Source of the DNA: Desulfobacterales bacterium
Lineage (GTDB): Bacteria; Desulfobacterota; Desulfobacteria; Desulfobacterales; Desulfobacteraceae
DNA length: 12,994 nucleotides
Assembly (NCBI GenBank): GCA_022361535.1
Contig: JAKSAU010001271.1
Coordinates: 1 to 12,994 of the forward strand
Reading direction: 5' to 3'
Under the pieces are notes generated by a model. It searched no databases. It was not told the DNA's origin and was given only the letters and a program-made list of their open reading frames with translations. Numbering within the stretch: the first letter of the stretch is position 1; each line of letters begins with the position of its first letter. Shown piece by piece: positions 1 through 6,993 of the stretch. The position numbers and the translations under genes are program-made.

Positions 1-615
1 CAGGGACCTGAAATCTGTGACAGAAATCTGTTCCATTACCTTGGTGTGGTCTTTTAAGTAACGGCTGAATTCAAGATTTTCCCGGATGACACTACGGCAC
101 CTTTGATCCACCTCCGGGTCCTTTAGAATGCAATTGATATCATCTTTTCTGAGCATATCTACCAGGCGGTTCCAGTAGGGTATATCCTCAAATGCTTTGT
201 TTTGGATGGTCATGGATAGAATAATATAAGGATAATCTTCCGGTGCCCGGACCTGGTCCTTTGTCAGGTCTGCTGAATCGATCATATCTGTTTCTTTGAC
301 CAGTTCGTCAAACCTGCGGTCAATTTGATTCCTTGAGATATAATACTCATAGATCACACCAGCCGCTGAAGGCGCTATGGCAAATGCACCAGGAACATCA
401 TGATCCGGCCTGTTTGAGACATGATGGTCGAACCAAAGATGCGCGTCCGGGTGCCAGGGCAGGTTGGCAATGATGTCTCCTTTGCGGATGTCGGCCATAC
501 CTGATTGAATCTCATTGGGTTCCACCCAAAAGATCTCCGTTGTACTTTCCATAACTTCAAGGAGAAGTACAGCGCATACAATGCCGTCGAAATCCGGCCG
601 GGTTACAATTCTCAT
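1..615 (-). CDS. DHH-family phosphoesterase (exopolyphosphatase-like), N-terminal part
   Basis: This is the N-terminal 205 residues of a DHH-superfamily phosphoesterase; the C-terminus runs off the left edge. The start is the ATG at 615-613, preceded by AAAGGA about seven bases upstream. The protein opens directly with motif I, RPDFDG (Asp8 and Asp10), then has the diagnostic DHH at 63-65 in WFDHHVSN, and a D-x-x-D pair at 113-116 (DSAD). These aspartates and histidines bind the two metal ions in this superfamily. The family includes RecJ, bacterial nanoRNase, exopolyphosphatases and c-di-AMP hydrolases. I recognise this branch as the exopolyphosphatase-like type found in deltaproteobacteria, whose substrate I cannot name. 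There is no signal peptide or membrane segment, so it is cytoplasmic. The gene is transcribed divergently from the hybrid kinase at 828. Family assignment is firm; substrate is unknown. Confidence 0.85.
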   Translation of the reverse strand, partial: MRIVTRPDFDGIVCAVLLLEVMESTTEIFWVEPNEIQSGMADIRKGDIIANLPWHPDAHLWFDHHVSNRPDHDVPGAFAIAPSAAGVIYEYYISRNQIDRRFDELVKETDMIDSADLTKDQVRAPEDYPYIILSMTIQNKAFEDIPYWNRLVDMLRKDDINCILKDPEVDQRCRSVIRENLEFSRYLKDHTKVMEQISVTDFRSL

Positions 616-664
616 TGAGTGTCCTTTATTTTGTCATGCCTATATTTTTACCGGTTATCTGTTA

Positions 665-693
665 TTGATAAATCATCTACTCGCGTTTTTCAA
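665..693 (-). promoter_or_regulatory. Candidate sigma70 promoter for the DHH gene
   Basis: Read on the minus strand, TTGAAA (693-688) is separated by 17 bases from TATCAA (670-665), about 50 bases upstream of the DHH start codon. Spacing is ideal and the hexamers are moderate matches. This is an inference from consensus only. Confidence 0.4.
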
Positions 694-740
694 GGTGCTA
701 ATTGGGATAAGAATGGCCTTTTCCAGGACAGATAAGGGTT

Positions 741-770
741 TTGGACTTGACCCAGCCAAAGGACTATGAT
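741..770 (+). promoter_or_regulatory. Candidate sigma70 promoter for the hybrid kinase
   Basis: TTGGAC (741-746) and TATGAT (765-770) are 18 bases apart and lie about 57 bases upstream of the kinase ATG. The -10 is a good match, the -35 moderate. I see no clear operator in this 212-base divergent gap beyond short AT-rich inverted repeats. Confidence 0.4.
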
Positions 771-827
771 TCTATGGCGCATAACTATTTTCCAAGGGAC
801 CATTTTTCCGTATAAGGGTCTGATGTC

Positions 828-3104
828 ATGAAATCATACAGTTTTAAGACCATTGAGAAGGATTTTTTTAAGGGTAAAAACCCCTTAAAGCAATTACTTG
901 CTATATCTCTTGACCTTTTGGGCGCCAAGCATTCGGGAACATTGTATGGTACCAATGAAACCCAGACCCGCTTTTTACCGTCTTCATCATGGGACAGGGG
1001 CGTGATGGATCTATTTGACGGCAGCGGCCTGAAGGGCAGTATTCTAAAACTTTTCGGTACCCAGATTGTTACCATGAGAAACCTAAGCCCTGTCTATTTT
1101 TATAAAACTGGCCCGGATGGCCGCCAGGAGGAAAATGACGGGATTATTGCCTATGTACTCAGAAATTGTGCAAATTATTATAAAAAAGGTATAAATGTCG
1201 TGATTTGTCCTGATACGGACAAGTTTCTTGCAGCATCTAAAAATACGGATAAATATTGCAATATACCGTTTTATATTTATAACGGGTCCCGGATATCCAA
1301 ACCTAAAAACCATATCAGGGTAGACACACGTATTGTCCGGCATTTTAGATCCAAAAATTCTATTTATATTATTCTGCCGGATTACGGCATCATGGTCATC
1401 AATACGGCTGATAAGGAACTATTGGAGCTGAAAAATGAGCGCTTTGTCAGGGAAACGGACCTGCGTGAGCGCCTGGACATTCTCATTCGCCTGGTAGAAA
1501 CGTCTTCTTTGGCTTATTTGGGGAGAATAAAGGGGCAGGGGGCAGAACTATTGTGGAGAAAGGAGGAACATCTTCGCAAGGCCTATGCAGACCTTTCTGA
1601 AAATGAGAAAAAATTCAGGGCTCTCTACGAGAAAGCCCCTATTGCGTATTTTTCTTTGGATGCCTATGGCACGATCTACCAGTGCAATTGTCAGGCCGAG
1701 TATCTTTCCGGCTATGATCGAAATCAGTTGATCGGCAGATCAGCACTTCACCTGTTTAAGGATCAAGTGGAGACTGAGCAGAGTTTTAGAAATATCTGGG
1801 AGACACTTAAAACCGGGTGCCCTGTCAAAGATCTTGAGCTCCATCTGGTCCAGAAAAAAGGTACCTTGATATGGGTCAGCCTTTCTATTGATGCAGTAAG
1901 GGATAAAGAGGGGAATATCCATGAAATGCGCGCGATGGCAATGGATATTTCAAAACGCAAGGCCCTTGAAAAACAATTGTTCCATGCCCAGAAAATGGAA
2001 GCCATCGGTACCCTTGCCAGGGGGATTGCCCATGATTTTAATAATGTCCTCTCCCCGGTTTCCGGATATGCCCAGATGATGCTCATGGAAGGTGAGCGAG
2101 ATGAAAAGGAAATAGAAAGAATAAAGGTTATCTTAGAGTGTTCACGGCATGCCAAGGACCTTGTCAACCAGATTCTGACATTCAGCCGTCAGAAAGAGCA
2201 CCAGTTTATGCTGCTGAAAGCTGCAGATGCCGTTGAAGAATCCATGGTTCTTGTCCGGTCTTTTTTACCTGCATCCATTAAGATTGAAACCCGTATCAAT
2301 AAGGACTGCGGGTATATTATGGCAGACCCTATTCAACTTCATCAGGTGATCATGAACCTCATTACAAATGCCTACCATGCCATGGAGACTGGTGGGGAGC
2401 TTGAGGTAAAACTGGAAAGGCAACTGGTTGAGATAGATGATTCAAATACCCCTGGTGTAGATTCTGGATGGTATGTTTGCCTGAAAATATCCGATACAGG
2501 CACAGGTATTGCCCCGGAGGTGCTGCCTAAAATTTTTGAACCTTACTATACCACCAAGGAGGACGGTAAAGGTACGGGAATAGGCCTTTCCGTCGTTCAC
2601 GGTATCGTCAAAGGGCATGGGGGGGACATCCTTGTAGAAAGCGAACCGGATTTAGGAACCAGTTTCAAGGTCTATTTTCCGGTATGCAGCAAGCCTGCTC
2701 AAGCTGTCTATAATGAGCCCAAAGAATCAACTGTGACTAAAGGCAATGAATCGGTCCTTCTCGTTGATGACGATACCAAGGTTGCCTTTCTCCATACCCA
2801 GATCCTGGAACGTCTCGGATACCGGGTGGCCTGTTTTTCAAGCAGCATAGAAGCCTTTGATGCCTATCAAAAATCTCCTAAAGAGTATGATCTTGTGATT
2901 ACCGATTATACCATGCCGGATATGGATGGTATTGAGCTGGCCGGTAAGATCTGCGCCATAAACGCCGGTCAGCCTGTGTTGCTCTGCACGGGCCTGGGGC
3001 AGTATATGGAAGCAGAAAAGTCTGCCCCTGCCTGTGTGGCAGGTATTTTAAGCAAGCCCATAGAAATTGATCAGCTCTCCATGCTTATCCGCCAGGTGTT
3101 GTAA
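828..3104 (+). CDS. Hybrid sensor histidine kinase (unclassified sensor-PAS-HisKA-HATPase-REC)
   Basis: A 758-residue cytoplasmic hybrid kinase with no membrane segment. Residues about 15-220 form a sensor region that I cannot classify with confidence, possibly a divergent GAF fold. A charged, probably helical linker follows (about 225-262), then a PAS domain (about 262-378). The dimerisation/phosphoacceptor domain has His402 in AHDFNN. The ATPase domain shows the N-box (Asn510, Asn514), the G1 box DTGTG (556-560), FEPYYTT (570-576) and the G2 box GKGTGIGL (580-587). A C-terminal receiver (about 640-758) carries acidic residues 647-649, phosphoacceptor Asp693, Thr721 and Lys743. All residues needed for autokinase and phosphotransfer are present. 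The receiver has no output domain, so the signal probably passes to a separate histidine phosphotransfer protein or response regulator; none is encoded nearby. AAGGG precedes the ATG at 828. Confidence 0.93.
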   Translation: MKSYSFKTIEKDFFKGKNPLKQLLAISLDLLGAKHSGTLYGTNETQTRFLPSSSWDRGVMDLFDGSGLKGSILKLFGTQIVTMRNLSPVYFYKTGPDGRQEENDGIIAYVLRNCANYYKKGINVVICPDTDKFLAASKNTDKYCNIPFYIYNGSRISKPKNHIRVDTRIVRHFRSKNSIYIILPDYGIMVINTADKELLELKNERFVRETDLRERLDILIRLVETSSLAYLGRIKGQGAELLWRKEEHLRKAYADLSENEKKFRALYEKAPIAYFSLDAYGTIYQCNCQAEYLSGYDRNQLIGRSALHLFKDQVETEQSFRNIWETLKTGCPVKDLELHLVQKKGTLIWVSLSIDAVRDKEGNIHEMRAMAMDISKRKALEKQLFHAQKMEAIGTLARGIAHDFNNVLSPVSGYAQMMLMEGERDEKEIERIKVILECSRHAKDLVNQILTFSRQKEHQFMLLKAADAVEESMVLVRSFLPASIKIETRINKDCGYIMADPIQLHQVIMNLITNAYHAMETGGELEVKLERQLVEIDDSNTPGVDSGWYVCLKISDTGTGIAPEVLPKIFEPYYTTKEDGKGTGIGLSVVHGIVKGHGGDILVESEPDLGTSFKVYFPVCSKPAQAVYNEPKESTVTKGNESVLLVDDDTKVAFLHTQILERLGYRVACFSSSIEAFDAYQKSPKEYDLVITDYTMPDMDGIELAGKICAINAGQPVLLCTGLGQYMEAEKSAPACVAGILSKPIEIDQLSMLIRQVL

Positions 3105-3134
3105 GCAGCGCCTAACCAGGAGTCTTTTTAATAA

Positions 3135-3959
3135 TCAATCAATTTGTCCGGCAAGACGAGAAATGAGCTGATTCATTTTTTTAGATGCCTTTGCAGCGAT
3201 TTCCACAACCCCTTCGAGGGTTGTCTCCTGTGGCGCGTCAGGGTCGTTGATATTTGAAATCAAGGACAGTCCCAAGATCTTCATACCGGCTTGAACACCG
3301 GCAATGGCTTCCATAATTGTAGAAAAACCAACAGCATCCGCCCCTATGGTTTTTAAAAATCTTGTTTCAGAAGGGGTTTCAAGGCTTGGTCCCAACAATC
3401 CTGCGTATACACCGCGGCGTAAAACCAATCCTTCATCTTGGGCTGCAGCCATTGAAAGTTCCCTGAGCCGATTGTCGTATACCCGGGTCATGTCGGGGAA
3501 CCGTAAGCCCCAGGATTCGTCCTCCGGACCAACAAGAGGATTTTTTCCTGTAAGATTGATATGATCATCAATGAGCATGATATCTCCGGCTGTAAAGTTC
3601 AGGTTGAGGCCTCCGGCAGCATTGGAAAGAATCAACACCGGCACCTCCAGTGCCTGGAGCAAACGGACCGGAAAGGTAACATCCTGGGGGCTGTATCCTT
3701 CGTAAAGATGGAACCGGCCTTGGAAAATAAGGAGGTTTTTACCATTCAAGGTACCAAAGGCCAGGCATCCTTTGTGGCTGGCTACAGTCGTTTGTGGAAA
3801 ATGTGGCAGGTTGCTGTAGTCAAAGGTTTGGCTGATCTCAAGATCGGTAAGGCTGTCGGAAAGCCCTGTTCCTGTTATTAGGCCTATCTCAGGAAGGGTG
3901 TTGATACGTGATTTAATGTATTCAGCACTTTCAATAATCCTCTGGCGAAACGACAGCAT
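3135..3959 (-). CDS. Purine nucleoside phosphorylase (PNP/MTAP family)
   Basis: A 274-residue member of the trimeric PNP/MTAP family, which splits purine (deoxy)nucleosides with phosphate into base and (deoxy)ribose 1-phosphate in salvage. I start it at the ATG at 3959, not the upstream in-frame TTG at 3989, because AAAGGAG sits six bases before the ATG. Visible motifs are TGTGLSD (29-35, phosphate loop), GRFHLYEGY (81-89, with Arg82 and His84), NAAGG (113-117), the purine-pocket Glu194 in SLETPSE, Ser213 and Asn236 in SNIND. The family pattern VGMSTVPEV reads VGFSTIMEA here, the aromatic before ETP is Leu, and the usual SHEEV histidine is Leu248, so the nucleoside pocket is altered. Family assignment is secure, exact substrate (inosine/guanosine, methylthioadenosine or other) is not. 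The gene converges on the kinase gene, with only 30 bases between the stops. Confidence 0.88.
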   Translation of the reverse strand: MLSFRQRIIESAEYIKSRINTLPEIGLITGTGLSDSLTDLEISQTFDYSNLPHFPQTTVASHKGCLAFGTLNGKNLLIFQGRFHLYEGYSPQDVTFPVRLLQALEVPVLILSNAAGGLNLNFTAGDIMLIDDHINLTGKNPLVGPEDESWGLRFPDMTRVYDNRLRELSMAAAQDEGLVLRRGVYAGLLGPSLETPSETRFLKTIGADAVGFSTIMEAIAGVQAGMKILGLSLISNINDPDAPQETTLEGVVEIAAKASKKMNQLISRLAGQID

Positions 3960-3965
3960 GTCCGG

Positions 3966-3972
3966 CTCCTTT
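3966..3972 (-). promoter_or_regulatory. Ribosome binding site that fixes the PNP start
   Basis: AAAGGAG on the minus strand lies six bases before the ATG at 3959. It falls inside the longer frame that would begin with TTG at 3989, so the shorter protein is preferred. Confidence 0.8.
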
Positions 3973-4042
3973 ATATGATTAAACTTCAAAAGGAATGTTT
4001 ATCAGTTTTCTTCTTATATTGAAAGCCGGTACAGGGTGAAAG

Positions 4043-4081
4043 ATACATCAGCCCTGGCTTATCGCGGGAGGGCTGATGTAT
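4043..4081 (-). terminator. Hairpin terminator after the desulfurase gene
   Basis: A perfect 13-bp inverted repeat (4043-4055 with 4069-4081, arm ATACATCAGCCCT) with a 13-base loop starts eleven bases after the desulfurase stop. The bases after the stem on the minus strand (CTTTC) are a poor U-tract; on the plus strand the stem is followed by TTTT, but no plus-strand gene ends here. Position favours a terminator or 3'-end stabilising hairpin for the minus-strand gene. Confidence 0.6.
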
Positions 4082-4091
4082 TTTAAACAGG

Positions 4092-5255
4092 TTAGCGGTT
4101 TAAAAAAGTGGCAATCTCCTCAATGGCCTTCAGGGCATGGTCCACATGCTCTTTGGTATTAAACGGCCCAAAGCCCATGCGGACAGTACCTTTGAGCTTA
4201 TCTGTTTTTAATTGCTCATGGACCATTGGGGCGCATTGGAGCCCTGTACGACAGGCAATATTATAATCGCCGTCCAAAAGGGTGCCCACATTAACAGCTT
4301 CTTGGTTGCGAATGTTAAAGCTGATTACCCCAATATGATCTGTCAGGTCATCTGCACAATAAAGATCAACATCCTGGATTTCAGCAAGGCCGTCCCTGAG
4401 CTGTTTTGTCAGATCCATTTCATGATGGTGTATGGTATCCATCCCCTTATCGAGAACCCACTTAATCCCGGCATAGAGTCCTGCAATTCCAAGCACATTC
4501 AGCGTGCCGTATTCAAGGCGGAACGGATATTCTTCAAGATGATGGCGAACTGCTGATTTAACGCCTGTTCCTCCGGCCCGGGTATGGGAAATAGTAATTC
4601 CGTCACCCACATACATTCCACCTATTCCTGTGGGCCCGAGCAAAGATTTATGTCCGGTAAAGGCAATCACATCAATATTCATGTCTTTTATGTCAATGGG
4701 AAGTTTTCCTGCAGTCTGTGATGCATCTACCAGAAAAGTAACTCCTTTTTCCCTGCAGATTCGACCGATCTCTTTCACCGGTTGCACTGTACCAATGACA
4801 TTGGATGCATGGTTGACCACCACCAGACGGGTATTGGGTTTAAACAGCGGCTCAAAATCCTCAGGATTCACAAACCCTTTTTCATCAAAGGGTACATGGT
4901 CAACTTCAACGTCTTGGTAAACGCTCAGGTGGTGCAGGGGACGGAGTACGGCATTGTGCTCCAAGGCCGTTGTAATGACATGGTCTCCGGGTTTGACCAT
5001 ACCGAAAATGGCCAGGTTCAGGGCATCGGTGGAGTTGGCTGAAAAAATAAGACGGTTGGAATCCTGGCCATTAAAATACCGGGTCATTGTTTTTCTTGTA
5101 TTCTCAACAATATTGCCGGTTTCAATGGAAAGATCATATCCTGAGCGTCCCGGGCTTACCCCGTTGTTCCGGTAAAAATCATCCATAAACCTGTAAACTG
5201 CTTCAGGCTTGGGAAAAGATGTTGCCCCGTTATCCAGATAGATTAGGTTTTCCAT
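4092..5255 (-). CDS. Cysteine desulfurase family protein (class V aminotransferase fold, PLP)
   Basis: A 387-residue PLP enzyme of the SufS/CsdA-like group, closest to the orphan cysteine-desulfurase family recalled as TIGR01977 rather than IscS. The start is the ATG at 5255, with GGAGG five bases upstream; an in-frame TTG at 5270 overlaps that site and is rejected. The N-terminus reads YLDNGATSFPKPE, typical of the family. Active-site residues visible are His100 in EHNAVLRPL (PLP stacking), Asp177 and Gln180 in VDASQ, Lys203 in TGHKSLLGPTGIGG (Schiff base) and Cys341 in RTGLQCAP (the persulfide cysteine). RMGFGPFNT (359-367) closes the C-terminal domain. It should release sulfur from cysteine as an enzyme persulfide, but no IscU, SufU, SufE or TusA-like acceptor is encoded here, so the sulfur's destination is unknown. 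The gene is monocistronic or follows the GntR gene; its promoter carries a twin palindromic site. Confidence 0.88.
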   Translation of the reverse strand: MENLIYLDNGATSFPKPEAVYRFMDDFYRNNGVSPGRSGYDLSIETGNIVENTRKTMTRYFNGQDSNRLIFSANSTDALNLAIFGMVKPGDHVITTALEHNAVLRPLHHLSVYQDVEVDHVPFDEKGFVNPEDFEPLFKPNTRLVVVNHASNVIGTVQPVKEIGRICREKGVTFLVDASQTAGKLPIDIKDMNIDVIAFTGHKSLLGPTGIGGMYVGDGITISHTRAGGTGVKSAVRHHLEEYPFRLEYGTLNVLGIAGLYAGIKWVLDKGMDTIHHHEMDLTKQLRDGLAEIQDVDLYCADDLTDHIGVISFNIRNQEAVNVGTLLDGDYNIACRTGLQCAPMVHEQLKTDKLKGTVRMGFGPFNTKEHVDHALKAIEEIATFLNR

Positions 5256-5260
5256 GGTTG

Positions 5261-5265
5261 CCTCC
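5261..5265 (-). promoter_or_regulatory. Ribosome binding site that fixes the desulfurase start
   Basis: GGAGG on the minus strand lies five bases before the ATG at 5255. It overlaps the upstream TTG frame opening, so that TTG is unlikely to be used. Confidence 0.8.
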
Positions 5266-5286
5266 ACCAAATGCTAAAAAATTCAT

Positions 5287-5331
5287 CTTCAATTCAAAAT
5301 GAATACACAGTAAATTCATTTTGAATTGAAG
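5287..5331 (-). promoter_or_regulatory. Perfect 18-bp inverted repeat, probable twin operator for the GntR regulator
   Basis: Arms 5287-5304 and 5314-5331 are exact reverse complements around a nine-base centre. Each arm contains its own palindrome, ATTCA-N3-TGAAT (5292-5304 and 5314-5326), with centres 22 bases apart, close to two helical turns. One site fills the spacer of the promoter at 5307-5335 and the other covers the expected transcription start. This arrangement is that of two dimer sites for a repressor, and the GntR gene lies immediately upstream. Alternatively the long hairpin, followed on the minus strand by TTTTTT, could act as a terminator or attenuator. Confidence 0.7.
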
Positions 5332-5335
5332 TCAA
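5307..5335 (-). promoter_or_regulatory. Probable sigma70 promoter of the desulfurase gene
   Basis: On the minus strand TTGACT (5335-5330) is followed after 17 bases by TACTGT (5312-5307), placing transcription start near 5300, about 45 bases before the start codon. The palindromic operator sits over it. Confidence 0.55.
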
Positions 5336-5415
5336 GAGGATAGTTCTTATCCGCATATGATAGATCTGCTGATAATAATTTGATCCCTTCAGGAGAGGAA
5401 ATATTCTATAAAGGA

Positions 5416-6045
5416 CTATCGCGTCCCCATGATCTGGGCAACGGAGTTACGAATATGACGAGTCGTGCATTCAGTGATGATCTCTTGGTCTTTTTTCACG
5501 AGAGCATCTAAGAGCTCCAAGGTCTCAGTGAAAAACTCTTTTTGGTCAATCTGGCGGGGGATCGCCAACCAGAAACGCAGGTAATGGCTTAAAATCCGTT
5601 CCAGAATTTTTGCCAAATGGCTGTTTTTTGTAAGGGAGAAAATAAAGTGGTGGATATTGAAATCAAAATCAACAACTTCCTGATTGGACGCATTCTCATC
5701 AAAGTTGAGGATCTGCTCTTTTAGATCAGCAATCTGCTTTTCATCCTGGGGAGTAATCCGTTCCATGGCCCAAATATTGGCCTGAACTTCCATGACCATA
5801 CGAATTTCAGTGATCTCCCTGATCCGTTCAAGGCTCAACGGGGTTACTATAAAATGCGATCCCTGGCGCATGATCCACTCTTCTGCCTGCAGGGAAATCA
5901 GTACCTCTTTGATGGGGGTACGGCTGACGCCAAACTCTTTGGCAAGGTCGCTTAAGTTTAATACACTTTCCGGTGCAAGTTCCAGGTGAATGATTTTCTT
6001 TCTCAGGGCTGCAAATATCCGCTCAGGGTCCATCGGGTTTTTCAT
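5416..6045 (-). CDS. GntR-family transcriptional regulator with FCD effector domain
   Basis: A 209-residue one-component regulator. The winged helix-turn-helix occupies about 8-70, with LSDLAKEFGVSRTPIKEVL (31-49) as the recognition unit. An all-helical FCD domain follows (about 73-200). FCD proteins of the FadR subgroup bind organic acids, often through a metal held by Asp and three His. Here an Asp/His-rich segment FDFNIHHFIF (127-136) and a C-terminal His197 are present, but the His expected in the segment before the ALVKKD helix appears to be Thr175, so metal binding may be reduced. The ATG at 6045 has AGGA rather far upstream (eleven bases); an in-frame ATG at 6033 lacks any site. The gene lies upstream of and in line with the desulfurase gene, 160 bases away, and divergent from the yigZ-like gene. 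Likely target: the twin palindrome at 5287-5331. Effector unknown. Confidence 0.9.
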   Translation of the reverse strand: MKNPMDPERIFAALRKKIIHLELAPESVLNLSDLAKEFGVSRTPIKEVLISLQAEEWIMRQGSHFIVTPLSLERIREITEIRMVMEVQANIWAMERITPQDEKQIADLKEQILNFDENASNQEVVDFDFNIHHFIFSLTKNSHLAKILERILSHYLRFWLAIPRQIDQKEFFTETLELLDALVKKDQEIITECTTRHIRNSVAQIMGTR

Positions 6046-6089
6046 TATATATTTATTCCTGTCAAAAATGGTTGTGCTAAACGGTATTC

Positions 6090-6118
6090 AGGTTAAATTT
6101 ATTTGATAGGCTTGTCAA
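6090..6118 (-). promoter_or_regulatory. Candidate promoter of the GntR gene
   Basis: On the minus strand TTGACA (6118-6113) is followed after 17 bases by TAACCT (6095-6090). The -35 is perfect, the -10 weak. It lies about 45 bases before the ATG at 6045. Confidence 0.35.
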
Positions 6119-6217
6119 TAGCCCTATAACAGCAGGTCCGGAATAAACATGGAATGTACTGGCCTTTAAATTTTTAAGACCGACCAACTGTTCCCAGGCT
6201 TTTAATTCCACCATATT

Positions 6218-6223
6218 TATACT
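6218..6223 (+). promoter_or_regulatory. Candidate -10 element of the yigZ-like gene
   Basis: TATACT ends 12 bases before the ATG at 6236. No good -35 is found at 16-18 bases. If real, the transcript would carry almost no leader. Confidence 0.3.
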
Positions 6224-6235
6224 ATATCCTGATCC

Positions 6236-6880
6236 ATGAACCAGGACAATGCACATGATTCCTATTTTTATTCGGTGGGCCGATCCTCATCAGATCCTGT
6301 TCGCCAGGCCCAAATTAAAATAAAACGTTCCCTATTTATATGTACGTTAGGTTTTGTAGACTCTATGGAAGGGGCCAAACAATTTATCTCAAGGATCTCT
6401 AAAGAAAATAAAACCGCCACCCATAACTGCTGGGCCTATGTTATTGGTGATAAAGGTGAAATCAGCCATTGCTCTGATGCAGGGGAGCCTGCAGGAACAG
6501 CGGGCAAACCAATACTCAATACTCTAACTTCTCATGATATGACATTTGTTGCTGCTGTCGTTACCCGGAATTACGGCGGTGTTAAACTGGGTGTGCGGGG
6601 GTTGATCGAGGCCTATTCTTCGGCTGTTGAAGAAGCGATTGCTAAAACCCCGCTGGTAAAACTTGTCAGAACAGATTCTTTTAAAGTCAGCCTGGCCTAT
6701 GCAATGAATGATACCTTTTTAAATAGACTTGGTCCGTTCCGCGTAACAATAGCCCATACCGACTACAGTGAGCAGGTCAGCCATGAACTGGCAGTCGAAT
6801 TCCAGGATCTTGTGGCTGTGGAAACAATGCTTATAGAGTATCAACGCCAGGGACTTTTGGAATATCAAAAAATATCCTGA
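6236..6880 (+). CDS. YigZ/IMPACT-family protein (UPF0029)
   Basis: A 214-residue member of the YigZ/IMPACT family, close to the usual length of about 205. The N-terminal IMPACT domain (about 20-135) shows ATHNCWAY (61-68), SDAGEPAGTAGKPIL (80-94) and VVTRNYGGVKLGVRGL (108-123), the strongest family signatures. The C-terminal ferredoxin-like region (about 145-214) matches the extra domain of bacterial YigZ. Eukaryotic IMPACT regulates translation through GCN1; the bacterial role is not established. A TGA stop lies in frame at 6230-6232, so the ATG at 6236 is the first possible start, yet I see no ribosome site before it. A GTG at 6275 is an alternative without better support. The gene stands alone, divergent from the GntR gene, with no obvious functional link to its neighbours. 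Confidence 0.9.
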   Translation: MNQDNAHDSYFYSVGRSSSDPVRQAQIKIKRSLFICTLGFVDSMEGAKQFISRISKENKTATHNCWAYVIGDKGEISHCSDAGEPAGTAGKPILNTLTSHDMTFVAAVVTRNYGGVKLGVRGLIEAYSSAVEEAIAKTPLVKLVRTDSFKVSLAYAMNDTFLNRLGPFRVTIAHTDYSEQVSHELAVEFQDLVAVETMLIEYQRQGLLEYQKIS

Positions 6881-6930
6881 TCTTAAGTAGTTAAAAATGA
6901 ATACCTGAGTTTGCTTCCATGTAAAAGGGG

Positions 6931-6958
6931 TTGACAAGTATTTAAGATTTAGTATTAT
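6931..6958 (+). promoter_or_regulatory. Promoter of the XRE-cupin/leuCD operon
   Basis: TTGACA (6931-6936) and TATTAT (6953-6958) are 16 bases apart, the best sigma70 promoter in the window. The start would fall near 6965, about 30 bases before the ATG at 6994. The inverted repeat at 6947-6983 overlaps the -10 and start. Confidence 0.7.
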
Positions 6959-6983
6959 TAAATCAAAATTAACTATACTAAAT
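6947..6983 (+). promoter_or_regulatory. 9-bp inverted repeat over the operon promoter, probable operator
   Basis: ATTTAGTAT (6947-6955) is the exact reverse complement of ATACTAAAT (6975-6983). The half-sites are 28 bases apart start to start and flank the -10 and expected transcription start. The position suits autorepression by the XRE-cupin protein encoded just downstream; binding is an inference. Confidence 0.55.
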
Positions 6984-6993
6984 TGATGGGCTT

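Noticed and set aside
3957..3989. Longer PNP beginning at TTG 3989
   Set aside because: The AAAGGAG site lies inside this extension and serves the ATG at 3959, and the extra ten residues do not look like the family N-terminus.
4212..5175. Several open frames of 70-115 codons on the plus strand opposite the desulfurase gene
   Set aside because: They lack ribosome sites and protein-like composition and lie wholly antisense to a well-supported gene.
5253..5270. Longer desulfurase beginning at TTG 5270
   Set aside because: The GGAGG site is directly before ATG 5255, and the family motif YLDNGAT begins close to that Met.
6162..6182. Near-palindrome GGCCTTTAAA-T-TTTTAAGACC in the GntR/yigZ gap
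   Set aside because: Two mismatches per arm and a mostly A/T core make it weak; it does not resemble the ATTCA-N3-TGAAT site.
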